NCBI GenBank assembly: GCA_017454855.1
Contig: JAFTCE010000092.1
Span: 1 to 64,000, forward strand
Direction: 5' to 3'
Length of the DNA stretch: 64,000 bases
Source of the DNA: Desulfovibrio sp.
Lineage (GTDB): Bacteria; Desulfobacterota; Desulfovibrionia; Desulfovibrionales; Desulfovibrionaceae
Part shown: piece after piece, positions 37,198 to 45,599 of the stretch
How the letters are laid out: each line of letters begins with the position of its first letter
How positions within the stretch are numbered: the stretch's first letter is position 1
The notes under the pieces: model-generated
Told to the model about the DNA's origin: nothing
Seen by the model: the letters and a program-made list of their open reading frames with translations, nothing else
The model's database searches: none
Program-made: the position numbers and the translations under genes

Positions 37198-38385
37198 ATG
37201 CAGATTTCCCAACGTTTGCGCAGCATCAAGCCTTCCGTGACCTTGAGCGTCAACAGCCGTGCGCTGGAACTCAAGGCCCAGGGCGTAGCCGTGACCAGTC
37301 TTGCCGTGGGCGAACCGGATTTCCCGACGCCCGCGCATATCTGCGCCGCTGCCAAGGCCGCCATTGACGAGAATTTTTGCCGCTACACCGCCGTACCGGG
37401 CATTCCCGAACTGCGCAAGGCCGCAGGCGCGTATTTTGAAAAACAGTACCAGACGCCCGTGCCCCCGGAATCCATCATCGTGGGTGCCGGCGGCAAGCAT
37501 TGCTTGTTCAATTTCATGCAGGCCACGCTCAACCCGGGAGACGAGGTACTTGTGCCTGCCCCGTACTGGCTCAGCTATCCGGACATGGCCATGCTGGCCG
37601 GCGCCGTGCCCGTGCCCGTGGCCGCCGGCCCAGAACGCGGCTTCAAGGTCAGCCCAGAGATGCTGGAGTCCCATGTCAATGCGAGGACAAAACTGCTCAT
37701 TCTCAATTCGCCCAGCAATCCCACGGGCGCTGTATACACCCAAGAGGAATTTGCTGCCATCATGGATTGGGCCATACAGCGCGGACTCTTTGTGCTTTCC
37801 GATGAAATCTACGACCAGCTTGTCTTTGCACCGGCGACCATGACCAGCGCCATTGCCTGGTTTGCCAAATATCCGGAGCAGGTGGCCGTACTCAACGGCG
37901 TTTCCAAGAGTTTTGCCATGACTGGCTGGCGTTTGGGCTTCATGGCGGCCCATCCCGAATTGATCAAAAAAATGTCCGCCCTGCAGGGACACAGCACCTC
38001 CAGCATTTGTTCCATTACCCAGAAAGCGGCTGTGGCGGCGCTGACTGGCCCTCTGGACTGTGTGGACGAAATGCGCAAGGCATTTGTGCGCCGCCGTGAC
38101 ATGGCCCTGGAGATCATCTCTGGCTGGCCGGGCGTTGTCTGTCCCAAGCCGGACGGCGCGTTCTATCTCTTCTTGGATGTGAGCGCATGTTATGGTGGGG
38201 ACGTGCGCGATTCCGCCAGCCTCTGTACCCGCCTGCTGGACAAGGCCCATGTGGCCGTGGCACCTGGCGCAGCCTTTGGCGATGACCGCTGTATCCGCTT
38301 CTCCTATGCCGTAGGCGATGTCGTGCTGCGCGAAGCCCTGCAGCGCGTGGGTGCAGAACTTGCCGCTCTGGCTTCGGGTACATAG
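37198..38385 (+). CDS. Class I/II pyridoxal-phosphate aminotransferase (aspartate type)
   Basis: 395 residues, the normal length of family I-gamma aspartate aminotransferases. Motifs: SLAVGEPDFPTPAHI near 36, the Asn of LILNSPSNPTGAVY, the Asp and Tyr of LSDEIYDQL, the Schiff-base lysine in NGVSKSFAMTGWRLGF near 236, and the C-terminal Arg in CIRFSYA for the substrate carboxylate. It likely transfers the amino group between aspartate and 2-oxoglutarate, although related enzymes act on aromatic or branched substrates. AAGGAG lies 8 bp before the ATG. It is followed by a terminator at 38414. Confidence 0.88.
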   Translation: MQISQRLRSIKPSVTLSVNSRALELKAQGVAVTSLAVGEPDFPTPAHICAAAKAAIDENFCRYTAVPGIPELRKAAGAYFEKQYQTPVPPESIIVGAGGKHCLFNFMQATLNPGDEVLVPAPYWLSYPDMAMLAGAVPVPVAAGPERGFKVSPEMLESHVNARTKLLILNSPSNPTGAVYTQEEFAAIMDWAIQRGLFVLSDEIYDQLVFAPATMTSAIAWFAKYPEQVAVLNGVSKSFAMTGWRLGFMAAHPELIKKMSALQGHSTSSICSITQKAAVAALTGPLDCVDEMRKAFVRRRDMALEIISGWPGVVCPKPDGAFYLFLDVSACYGGDVRDSASLCTRLLDKAHVAVAPGAAFGDDRCIRFSYAVGDVVLREALQRVGAELAALASGT

Positions 38386-38413
38386 CTTGTAATATGTCGT
38401 CCTGCATGGCGAC

Positions 38414-38444
38414 GCCGCTCCTGGCCGCAGGGGCGGCTTTTTTT
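38414..38444 (+). terminator. Rho-independent terminator of the aminotransferase
   Basis: GCCGCTCC (38414-38421) pairs with GGGGCGGC (38430-38437), then seven T's. Confidence 0.75.
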
Positions 38445-38523
38445 GTTCCCCAAAAAAGGTACAATCTTCAGCACTCATTAAAGGCTTGCGCTACCCTTGC
38501 GTAGGACATAAGTCGTTGATTCT

Positions 38524-38553
38524 ATTTTTTTCACCCCAAGGGGTGAGAAAAAA
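38524..38553. terminator. Symmetric hairpin with T- and A-runs, possible bidirectional terminator
   Basis: TCACCCC AA GGGGTGA forms a 7-bp stem, flanked by a T-run on the left and an A-run on the right, so the stem extends and would end transcripts from either side. It may instead attenuate the downstream alkyl sulfatase gene. Confidence 0.5.
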
Positions 38554-38704
38554 TCCCTCCCCAAATTCCTTTTTCACCGCTGAAGGTGATGACAATTTTT
38601 TGCTTTCAACGCTAAAAATTTTTTCGTCCGCACGAGAGTGCGCAGACAAGGTGGTATCCGTTGCGGCGCAGCAGACCTGCGCCAGAACATGTGCAAACGA
38701 AGTT

Positions 38705-40675
38705 ATGCGTATGCGAACAGGGAGTGTTGTCCTGTTCACGTTAGTGCTGTGCTGCATGGCCTGTGGCAGCGCTTTGGCTCAGGAGCAGGGCGCCACGCAG
38801 GCCACGATCCAGGCCCAGGCCCTCGCGACAGGCGGTCTTGACTTCACGGACATGCGCGACTGGGAGGATGCCAAACGCGGCTTCATTGCTCCACTGCCAG
38901 ACAAGGGGCGCATTGTAGGTCAGGACGGTCGTGTGACCTGGAATCTCGACGAGTACGCTTTTCTTACCGGGGAGGCCGCAAAAACTGCGCCGGACACGGT
39001 CAATTCCAGCCTCTGGCGGCAGTCGCGCTTGGTCATGCTGCACGGTCTGTTCAAGGTCACGGAGCGCATCTACCAGGTGCGCAATGCCGACATTTCCAAT
39101 ATGACCATTATTGAGGGCGACACTGGACTCATCGTGGTGGATCCGCTGGTTTCCGCAGAAAACGCCCGAGCTGCGCTCACGCTCTACTGCCAACATCGAC
39201 CGCAAAAACCCGTGCGCTGGGTGATCTACTCGCACAGCCATGTGGATCACTACGGTGGCGTTGAAGGCGTGACCAGCGCAGAGGACGTGCGCACTGGCAA
39301 GGTGCGTATCCTGGCCCCGCAGGGATTCCTGGATGCCGCCGTGGCGGAGAACGTCATGGCAGGCACAGCCATGGGCCGTCGGGCCATGTTCATGTATGGC
39401 ACGACGTTGCCGTCTTCGCCTACGGGCCACGTGGGCAGCGGTTTGGGACTCAAGAACTCCTCTGGCTCACGCAGTCTCATTCCGCCCACGGATGTCATTA
39501 CTAAGGATGGCGAAGAGCGCGTTCTGGATGGCCTGACCTTTGTCTTTTTGCTGGCGCCGGACACCGAGGCCCCAGCTGAGATGCACTGGTATATTCCGCA
39601 GCTCAAGGCCCTAACTGCCGCTGAGAACTGCGTACATACCATGCACAATCTCTACACCCTGCGCGGGGCCAGGACGCGTGATCCACTCAAGTGGGCCAAG
39701 GCCCTGGATGCGACGCTGGCGCGCTTTGGCGGTCAGGCAGAAGTCCTCTATGGCATGCACCATTGGCCGGTCTGGGGCAGGGAACGCGTGCGCGAGCTGC
39801 TTAGTCGCACGAGCGATTGCTACCGCTACATTCACGATCAAACCCTGCACTTGGCCAACAAGGGCCTGACCATGCTGGAAATCGCCGAGCAGCTACGTCT
39901 GCCGTCAGACTTGGCTAAAACCTTTGCCCTGCGCGGCTACTACGGCAGTCTGAATCACAACATCAAGGCCGTGTACAACCTCTATCTCGGCTGGTTCGAC
40001 GGCAATCCCGCCCATCTCCACCCCCTGCCGCCCGTGGATGCGGCCAAGAAATATGTGGAATACATGGGCGGCGCCAAGGTTGTCCTGGAACGGGCGCGGG
40101 CCGACTTTGCCAAGGGCGAGTACCGCTGGGTGGCCCAGGTTCTGGATCATGTCGTCTTTGCCGATCCCGCCAACCGTGAAGCACGCGAACTGGAGGCTGA
40201 CGCTCTGGAGCAGCTCGGCTATCAGGCCGAGAGCGGCCCCTGGCGCAATTTTTACCTTACCGGCGCACGCGAATTGCGTTTGGGCAGTCCCAAGCTGACG
40301 CCCAATGCCTCAAGCACGAACCACCAGTCTCAGGCATTGCCGACGGATCTGTATTTTGCCAACCTGGGCATACGCCTGGACGGGCAGCGAGCTCAGGATC
40401 GGGAATGTTCCCTGCGTGTTGCGCTTCGAGATCATGGCCAAGAATGGCTGCTGACCCTGCGCCATGGCGTGCTGCGGGCCATGCAGGACAAGGCCGCTGC
40501 GGCGGACGTAAGCATGACGGCGACCCTGCCCCAGGTCATGGCCCTGTTTGACGGGCGCTGTAGCGTTGAAGAGGCTGTCAAACAGGGCCTGGTGCAGGGC
40601 GACCTGGCGGTCTTACAGGATTTTCTGGGCCTGCTGGATACCTTTTCCCCGTTTTTCAACATTGTGGAACCTTAG
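38705..40675 (+). CDS. Exported alkyl sulfatase (SdsA1-like metallo-beta-lactamase fold)
   Basis: 656 residues with a signal peptide ending near SALAQ. The catalytic domain has the zinc motif SHSHVDHYGG near 176, with further metal ligands in TEAPAEMHWYIP and the ALYxMHH-like segment VLYGMHHWPVWG. The middle helical part (EYMGGAKVVLERARADFAKGE...) is the dimerisation domain, and residues from about 540 form the SCP2-like lipid-binding domain. These enzymes hydrolyse primary or secondary alkyl sulfates to the alcohol and free sulfate, a useful sulfate source for a sulfate reducer (inference). I took the start at 38705 because it gives a normal signal peptide; upstream in-frame ATGs lie in the hairpin-rich leader. 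Confidence 0.88.
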   Translation: MRMRTGSVVLFTLVLCCMACGSALAQEQGATQATIQAQALATGGLDFTDMRDWEDAKRGFIAPLPDKGRIVGQDGRVTWNLDEYAFLTGEAAKTAPDTVNSSLWRQSRLVMLHGLFKVTERIYQVRNADISNMTIIEGDTGLIVVDPLVSAENARAALTLYCQHRPQKPVRWVIYSHSHVDHYGGVEGVTSAEDVRTGKVRILAPQGFLDAAVAENVMAGTAMGRRAMFMYGTTLPSSPTGHVGSGLGLKNSSGSRSLIPPTDVITKDGEERVLDGLTFVFLLAPDTEAPAEMHWYIPQLKALTAAENCVHTMHNLYTLRGARTRDPLKWAKALDATLARFGGQAEVLYGMHHWPVWGRERVRELLSRTSDCYRYIHDQTLHLANKGLTMLEIAEQLRLPSDLAKTFALRGYYGSLNHNIKAVYNLYLGWFDGNPAHLHPLPPVDAAKKYVEYMGGAKVVLERARADFAKGEYRWVAQVLDHVVFADPANREARELEADALEQLGYQAESGPWRNFYLTGARELRLGSPKLTPNASSTNHQSQALPTDLYFANLGIRLDGQRAQDRECSLRVALRDHGQEWLLTLRHGVLRAMQDKAAAADVSMTATLPQVMALFDGRCSVEEAVKQGLVQGDLAVLQDFLGLLDTFSPFFNIVEP

Positions 40676-40706
40676 TGCGGAATAGAGATGTTTGGAAAGG
40701 GTGGCA

Positions 40707-41393
40707 GTGGACGTGATTTCAGGAAACACCACCAGCGACACTGGCGAGATAACCATGCACCTTAAGCCCCAGGACGTGGAATACGTGGATGCCGTCACTG
40801 GTATGGTGATTCTCATGGATGTGGAGAAGCAGCTTATGGTCAATGTCGGCATGGATGCCGACCTGCAGGCGGATTGGGACAATGCGGTCTTTCGGGACAA
40901 TTTTCGCAATGTCTGGCCGGCCCTGGACGGGCACTATCTCTTGCTGCAAAAAGTGAGCATTGAGGACAATCTCTACCGCTATCAGGCGCCCATCAAGCTC
41001 AATGGCGAACGCGTCATGCTGGAAATGGTCTATGATTTTGCCGATGAGCGCTATACGGTTCTCGGCACTCGGTCTTTTTTGCCAGACGGGACACCGGACA
41101 AGCTCTTGCGGTTGCTCAAGCCGGGCGATGAAGTGACCACACTCCTGCGGGCCAAGTATATCAACCGCAAAATGCCCATCACAGAAGTGGAAATGGACAC
41201 CTTTACCCTCAGCGCGACTTCCGGGGTCAAAGACGAGGATTTCGGCGACGGGGATTATGCCTTTCTTTTCGTTATGCAGGATGTCCAAGGCCATTGGGCC
41301 AGCTCCAGCATGGCCTGCATCAGCGTCAAGGATGGCAAGATGTCGAAGAAGACGGTTGAGGATTTTTTCCACGACTACTTTGCTGCGCCCTAG
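40707..41393 (+). CDS. Hypothetical protein beside an EAL phosphodiesterase
   Basis: About 228 residues, soluble, with no membrane helix or signal peptide. It begins with a segment like VEYVDAVTGMVILMDVEKQLMVNVG and continues as a mixed alpha/beta domain containing YRYQAPIKLNGERVMLEMVYDF and FGDGDYAFLFVMQDVQGHWASSSMACISV. I do not recognise a family. The start is uncertain: a GTG at 40707 follows AAAGGG by 5 bp, and an ATG at 40755 is also possible. The stop lies 12 bp before the membrane phosphodiesterase gene, so it may act in that signalling pathway (inference). Confidence 0.6.
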   Translation: MDVISGNTTSDTGEITMHLKPQDVEYVDAVTGMVILMDVEKQLMVNVGMDADLQADWDNAVFRDNFRNVWPALDGHYLLLQKVSIEDNLYRYQAPIKLNGERVMLEMVYDFADERYTVLGTRSFLPDGTPDKLLRLLKPGDEVTTLLRAKYINRKMPITEVEMDTFTLSATSGVKDEDFGDGDYAFLFVMQDVQGHWASSSMACISVKDGKMSKKTVEDFFHDYFAAP

Positions 41394-41405
41394 CAAGGAT
41401 GGTTC

Positions 41406-43619
41406 ATGCACAGAAAAATCCCCCTCATTGTTTTTTTCGCCTGTTTTCTGCTCCTCGCCGCTGCCCTGATCCATGTGATCAGCACCGTCGTCGTGTCTCG
41501 TGGCGTCAATATGCTGGAGCTGCGCCAGGCTCAGGCCGACATGAAGCAGCTCTACAGCCTGCTCGATGCCTCGGCCCTGCGTCTTCGGCGCCATGCCTAT
41601 GATTGGTCCCACGGTGATGCTATCTATGCCTACATGGAAGATAAGGACGAAAACTTTCTTGCAAACCATTTTGGTACGGAGCGGCTTCGGGAGCTGCACG
41701 TCAGCGCTGTAGCCATGTATACCACAAATGCGCAGCGCATCACATTTATCGACGGCGCAGGATTGGCCTTTGGACAGGAATGGCTGGAACAGGAAGCGCA
41801 GGTGTTCGACAGGGTTGCCAAGCTGGTACACACGGGCTATCTGGGATCTTTTGAGGGCTTTATCAATGTGGGTGACGTGGGCATGAGGGTTGCAGCGCAT
41901 CGAATACACGACGCCACAGGTCGCAAGCCATTTCGGGGCTATCTGCTCATGGCCAGTGCCCTGGACAACCAATTCATGGAGAACGGCAGGAGCATATCTG
42001 GCCTTGATTTCAACATTCTTCCCCTGAACGTGTTTAAGAAGATTTCTGCAACCAGTACGCATGGAGACAATTTTAAATTTTTGCAGACTGAGGAGGACGT
42101 GCGCGTCTATTCTACTGTCCACGACATTTTTGGCGTCTCTTCCTTTTGCCTGGAAACGCGCAGGCCCAGAAACATTGCGGCCTTTGGTGAGGCAATTTCA
42201 CGGAGAAATTCCTGGCTGATGTTTCTCCTTTGCCTTGCCGTCATGGGCACGGGCCTGCTCATGCTGCATATGGCGCACCAGCGCTTTGCCCAGGAGGAGA
42301 GGCACTACCGCGCCCGGCACGACACTCTGACCGGACTGCCCAACGGCTTGCTCCTTGTGGAACGGCTGGCCGACATCGGCCGAACGGCCCAAGCCGATGG
42401 GCAAGTCCTTGGCCTGATCTATATGGATTTGGACAATTTCAAGAGCGTCAATACCTGTTATGGCTATCAGCAGGGTGACGCCGTGCTGCGTGAAACGGCA
42501 CAACGTCTGCGCGGTCTGGCCGCCTCGGGACTCGTGGCCAGATCCGGCGTTGACAATTTCCAGATTGCCCTCATGGCAGAGAATCAGGAACACGTTGAAA
42601 AGCAGGCACAGAGCATCCTGGAGGCCATGAACAAGCCTTTTGCCGTTCGTGACAACAGGCTGCACATCGGCGTGAGCATGGGCCTTGCCTTCCTTGGGTA
42701 CTGTCAGGATGGCCTGGCCTTGGTGCATAAGGCGGAACTGGCCATGTACGACGCCAAGGAGCGCGGCGGAAACGTCCTGTCCCTGTACGACGTCAGTATG
42801 GATGTCACGGCTACCGCCAGGAAGCGGCTGGAAACCGCCCTGTACGAAGCCGTGGAACACAATGCCTTAAGCGTACAGTACCAACCCAAAATTGATATTG
42901 CTAAAAACACCGTTGCTGGCTGCGAGGCCCTGGTGCGCTGGCAGATGAGCGATGGTCAGTGGATTCCGCCCTCTGACTTCATTCCCATTGCGGAAGAGAC
43001 CGGCTTGGTCTCGCGCATTGATTTCTTCGTGCTGCGTACTGCCTGCCGTCAGGCATTGGCTTGGCAGGAGGACGGCGCAGGTTCCGTGCCCATTGCCGTG
43101 AACATGTCCGTGCGCAGCATCCTTTCCGAAGGCTTTGCCGACCAGGTCATCAGCATTTTGGCAGAAGAGGGCGTTTCTCCCTCGCTCATAGACATTGAAA
43201 TTACCGAAACCAGTTTCATGTCCAACATGGAAACAGCCTTTGCTGCTATTTCGCGGCTGCACGAGGCCGGTTTACGCATTGCTTTGGACGATTTCGGTAC
43301 AGGGTATTCGTCACTGCAATATCTGAGCGCCATGCCCATTTCCTTCCTGAAAATCGACAAAAAATTCGTGGACGACATTTTTTCCGGCAAGGTGACGGCG
43401 CAACCCTTGGTCAAAAGTATCCTCTCCCTGGCCGCCAGCCTAGGCATACACACCATATCCGAAGGCGTGGAAAAACTGCGCCAACTCGAATTTCTCGCGG
43501 ACAATGGCGCGCACATCATTCAAGGTTTCCTCTTTTCCAGACCGCTCACTGCCGCAGATTGCGGTGAATTTTTGCGCAATGGCAAGAAACACATCGACAC
43601 TGTTACACATAGCGCATAA
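41406..43619 (+). CDS. CHASE4-GGDEF-EAL c-di-GMP phosphodiesterase
   Basis: 737 residues. A membrane helix (about 5-27) precedes a periplasmic CHASE4 domain (AYDWSHGDAIYAYM near 63) and a second helix near 265-287. The GGDEF-like domain has SGVDNF near 379 where the active motif should be, so diguanylate cyclase activity is probably lost, though it might still bind GTP. The EAL domain is intact: CEALVRW near 504, DIEITETSFM, and DDFGTGYSSLQYL near 627, all needed to hydrolyse c-di-GMP. It likely lowers c-di-GMP in response to an external signal. AAGGA lies 6 bp before the ATG. Confidence 0.88.
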   Translation: MHRKIPLIVFFACFLLLAAALIHVISTVVVSRGVNMLELRQAQADMKQLYSLLDASALRLRRHAYDWSHGDAIYAYMEDKDENFLANHFGTERLRELHVSAVAMYTTNAQRITFIDGAGLAFGQEWLEQEAQVFDRVAKLVHTGYLGSFEGFINVGDVGMRVAAHRIHDATGRKPFRGYLLMASALDNQFMENGRSISGLDFNILPLNVFKKISATSTHGDNFKFLQTEEDVRVYSTVHDIFGVSSFCLETRRPRNIAAFGEAISRRNSWLMFLLCLAVMGTGLLMLHMAHQRFAQEERHYRARHDTLTGLPNGLLLVERLADIGRTAQADGQVLGLIYMDLDNFKSVNTCYGYQQGDAVLRETAQRLRGLAASGLVARSGVDNFQIALMAENQEHVEKQAQSILEAMNKPFAVRDNRLHIGVSMGLAFLGYCQDGLALVHKAELAMYDAKERGGNVLSLYDVSMDVTATARKRLETALYEAVEHNALSVQYQPKIDIAKNTVAGCEALVRWQMSDGQWIPPSDFIPIAEETGLVSRIDFFVLRTACRQALAWQEDGAGSVPIAVNMSVRSILSEGFADQVISILAEEGVSPSLIDIEITETSFMSNMETAFAAISRLHEAGLRIALDDFGTGYSSLQYLSAMPISFLKIDKKFVDDIFSGKVTAQPLVKSILSLAASLGIHTISEGVEKLRQLEFLADNGAHIIQGFLFSRPLTAADCGEFLRNGKKHIDTVTHSA

Positions 43620-43691
43620 GACAGAGCAGGCTGGATGGGTATTGAGTGCGTGGTATAGCTCTCATTTCTAAGCGCACATCCAGGAGGGAGT

Positions 43692-44402
43692 ATGCTTACC
43701 TTGCGCACTGGACTCTTGCTTTTACTGGCAGTTTTTCTCAGCGTACCTGCTCAGGCAAAAAATCCATGCACGTTCTTTGCCTGTGCCAATGCCGCATACA
43801 AGGGCAATGCCGAACTTATCTACCCGGTCTTTCGTCAGGGCAATGCAGCTGCGGCGAGGAACATCAACAGCGTTCTTGGCAAGGTCGTCCCGGATTTTAT
43901 CCAAAAGGAACGTGATTCCTATAAAGAAGACATCAGCGTGAAAAGTACGTATGCGATCACCTATAACCATAAAGACTACCTGAGCCTTGTCTTTACCTTT
44001 ACCTATGGCCTGGAAGGCTGGCCCCAGACCCATATGCGCGGCTATGTCTTTGACAGTGTAACCGGCAGGCAGCTGCAGACTCGTGATTTGCCTGTCACTG
44101 TCAAGGACATAGAATACAAGCTGCATATCATGGGCAATGTGAAGGGTATTCCTTTCGATGCCAATCGCAAACTGCTCACGATGCCGGATAACTTTTATTA
44201 CGACCAGGATTTTTCATTGCACTTCCTTTTCGGCAAAGGCAATATGTCCATGAAGCCTTTGGCATCATTGATTGGAACATGGACGCATTTGAGACGCAAG
44301 GGAGGATTGCATGAAACGTGTTCTCTTTGTCGCACTGGCAATGGTCTATCTGCTTTCGTTCGTGGGCTGCGTGCCGCCACGGCACCACCACAGACACCAT
44401 GA
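43692..44402 (+). CDS. Secreted RsiV/DUF3298-like protein with frameshifted C-terminus
   Basis: 236 residues as read, with a signal peptide (TGLLLLLAVFLSVPAQA). Residues 25-175 resemble secreted DUF3298/RsiV-type domains: IYPVFRQGNAAAARNINSVLG, SVKSTYAITYNHKDYLSLVF, RGYVFDSVTGRQL. After FSLHFLF (44221-44231) the frame loses likeness and runs 92 bp into the next gene. In the alternative frame after the T-run at 44227-44230 the sequence continues QYVHEAFGIIDW and stops at 44312-44314, giving an ATGA overlap with the next gene, which is the normal operon layout. So a base is probably missing in the T-run, through mutation or sequencing error. Function is unknown; the family binds or senses in the envelope. 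Confidence 0.6.
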   Translation: MLTLRTGLLLLLAVFLSVPAQAKNPCTFFACANAAYKGNAELIYPVFRQGNAAAARNINSVLGKVVPDFIQKERDSYKEDISVKSTYAITYNHKDYLSLVFTFTYGLEGWPQTHMRGYVFDSVTGRQLQTRDLPVTVKDIEYKLHIMGNVKGIPFDANRKLLTMPDNFYYDQDFSLHFLFGKGNMSMKPLASLIGTWTHLRRKGGLHETCSLCRTGNGLSAFVRGLRAATAPPQTP

Positions 44403-44580
44403 TGACGTCGATGTCCATGTGCATCATGACTACCACCACGATGTTCACCATGATGTCCAGCGCGATGTCCACCGTGAGCGTGATGTGCATCACGATAGAC
44501 ACGACAGACAGGTGCAGCACGATCGGCATGTGGAACATAGACCAGAGCATTCCAGACAGCCTGTGCGGCATAAACCCTAA
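44311..44580 (+). CDS. Histidine-rich lipoprotein
   Basis: 89 residues. A lipoprotein signal (LLSFVGC, cysteine at residue 20) is followed by a tail made almost wholly of His, Asp, Arg and Val in repeats such as HHDVHHDVQRDVH. I count more than 20 histidines in about 65 residues. Such tails bind nickel, zinc or copper, so a metal store or scavenger at the outer membrane is likely (inference). Its ATG overlaps the corrected stop of the upstream frameshifted gene as ATGA. Confidence 0.75.
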   Translation: MKRVLFVALAMVYLLSFVGCVPPRHHHRHHDDVDVHVHHDYHHDVHHDVQRDVHRERDVHHDRHDRQVQHDRHVEHRPEHSRQPVRHKP

Positions 44581-44582
44581 CC

Positions 44583-44596
44583 GTGCCATATGGCAC
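44583..44596. promoter_or_regulatory. Perfect 14-bp palindrome GTGCCATATGGCAC
   Basis: It sits 3 bp after the lipoprotein stop and 20 bp before the next start. It might be an operator or a small RNA-level structure. Confidence 0.3.
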
Positions 44597-44616
44597 AGTT
44601 GCCAAGGAGCTTCTTT

Positions 44617-45057
44617 ATGAAACACCTTCTTACCGCATTGACGCTCGTTTGTTGTCTGGCCCTGACGGCACCCGTCTGGGCCGCCACCCAGACCTTTGGC
44701 CCGGATTTCTCACGGTTCACCGTGGAAGTACCCGATGGCTGGACAGCCAAGGCCAACGATGGCGGTTGCCAGATCACGTCAGCCGACGAAGGTTCCTCCG
44801 TCAGCATCCAGGTGGCCAAAAATGGCGGCAAGAGCGCTGCCGAGCTTGCCAAACTCATCGGCGACAATCTGGGCGGCAAGATTGTGAAGACAGAGAACGA
44901 CGGTCCCAATCAGAGTAGCATTTACGCGGAGATTGACGGTGTGCGCGTAGTGGTCATGGTTTTTGTGGACGGCGACAAGTTCGCGGCCTTTACCATGGCT
45001 GGTTCGGACACGGATACCATGCAGAAGATCGCCGGATCCTTGCAAGACGCAAAGTAG
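44617..45057 (+). CDS. Exported hypothetical protein
   Basis: 146 residues with a signal peptide (HLLTALTLVCCLALTAPVWAA). The mature protein begins TQTFGPDFSRFTVEVPDGWTAKANDGGCQITS, a beta-rich start similar to small PsbP-like or DUF1795-type envelope proteins, followed by SVSIQVAKNGGKSAAELAKLIGD and IDGVRVVVMVFVDGDKFAAFTMAG. I am not sure of the family. AAGGAGC lies 6 bp before the ATG. It follows the His-rich lipoprotein and ends before a long hairpin at 45073. Confidence 0.7.
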   Translation: MKHLLTALTLVCCLALTAPVWAATQTFGPDFSRFTVEVPDGWTAKANDGGCQITSADEGSSVSIQVAKNGGKSAAELAKLIGDNLGGKIVKTENDGPNQSSIYAEIDGVRVVVMVFVDGDKFAAFTMAGSDTDTMQKIAGSLQDAK

Positions 45058-45072
45058 GCTGTTCAAACCTTG

Positions 45073-45119
45073 CGGACATCACGATGGCAGGCGAACTCTG
45101 CAGTGCATCGTGATGTCCG
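45073..45119. repeat. 14-bp perfect inverted repeat forming a long hairpin
   Basis: CGGACATCACGATG (45073-45086) is perfectly complementary to 45106-45119, with a 19-nt loop. It begins 15 bp past the exported-protein stop. There is no T-run, so termination is only possible. Confidence 0.5.
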
Positions 45120-45164
45120 TTCTGCCGTATATGGCAACTGCAATGTTCCCTATATGCGCTACCT

Positions 45165-45599
45165 ATGATTTCCCGTAAAGCATGGCTGCTTGTTGGCACA
45201 ATCGCCCTTATCTGCGTTCTGGAAACAGCGCTCTACCACATGTTCGGTGCGCACACGCCAGAAGAAGTTCCCCAGCGCTTTCTTACCGTTGCCCAGGCGC
45301 GGCGGTATCTTGCGCAGCATGAGGATGTCCTGGTCATAGACATGCGCACCAGGCGGGAATTTGCCGCCGGGCACACGCCAGAGGCCATCAATATCCCCCT
45401 CTATCAAATACACCGCTTGGCCGCTGACCTGCCTTCCACACGACCGGTACTCCTGGTGGACGTGGCCAGTGCGCGGGCCTACCAGGGATACTGGACGTTG
45501 CGCCGACTTCGGCCTGATATTGCTGAAGTATACTATGTGCGCGGTTGGCTTTGGGCAGACAACTTCAAGAATGCTCCTCCAGCTGTGTCGCTTCCGTGA
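45165..45599 (+). CDS. Membrane-anchored rhodanese-like protein without catalytic cysteine
   Basis: 144 residues. An N-terminal membrane helix (WLLVGTIALICVLETALY) anchors a rhodanese domain: LVIDMRTRREFAAGHTPEAINIPL is the typical first half. At the active-site loop, where C-x-x-G-x-R is expected, the sequence reads VLLVDVASARAYQG, so the catalytic Cys is absent and sulfur transfer is unlikely. It probably serves as a binding domain facing the periplasm. Its 3' end overlaps the end of the LuxR regulator gene on the other strand by 35 bp. It starts ATGATTTCC. Confidence 0.8.
   Translation: MISRKAWLLVGTIALICVLETALYHMFGAHTPEEVPQRFLTVAQARRYLAQHEDVLVIDMRTRREFAAGHTPEAINIPLYQIHRLAADLPSTRPVLLVDVASARAYQGYWTLRRLRPDIAEVYYVRGWLWADNFKNAPPAVSLP

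Larger units (their letters stand above)
38386..38704. other. Gap with terminator and two similar hairpins
   Basis: 319 bp without a gene. It holds the aminotransferase terminator (38414-38444), a perfect hairpin at 38524-38553, and a second hairpin, TCACC/GGTGA, at 38574-38589. A T/A-rich region follows, probably the leader of the alkyl sulfatase gene. Confidence 0.5.

Noticed and set aside
40719..42122. 467-codon minus-strand frame opposite the EAL gene
   Set aside because: It spans the antisense of two real plus-strand genes; the CHASE4 and EAL domains are on the other strand.
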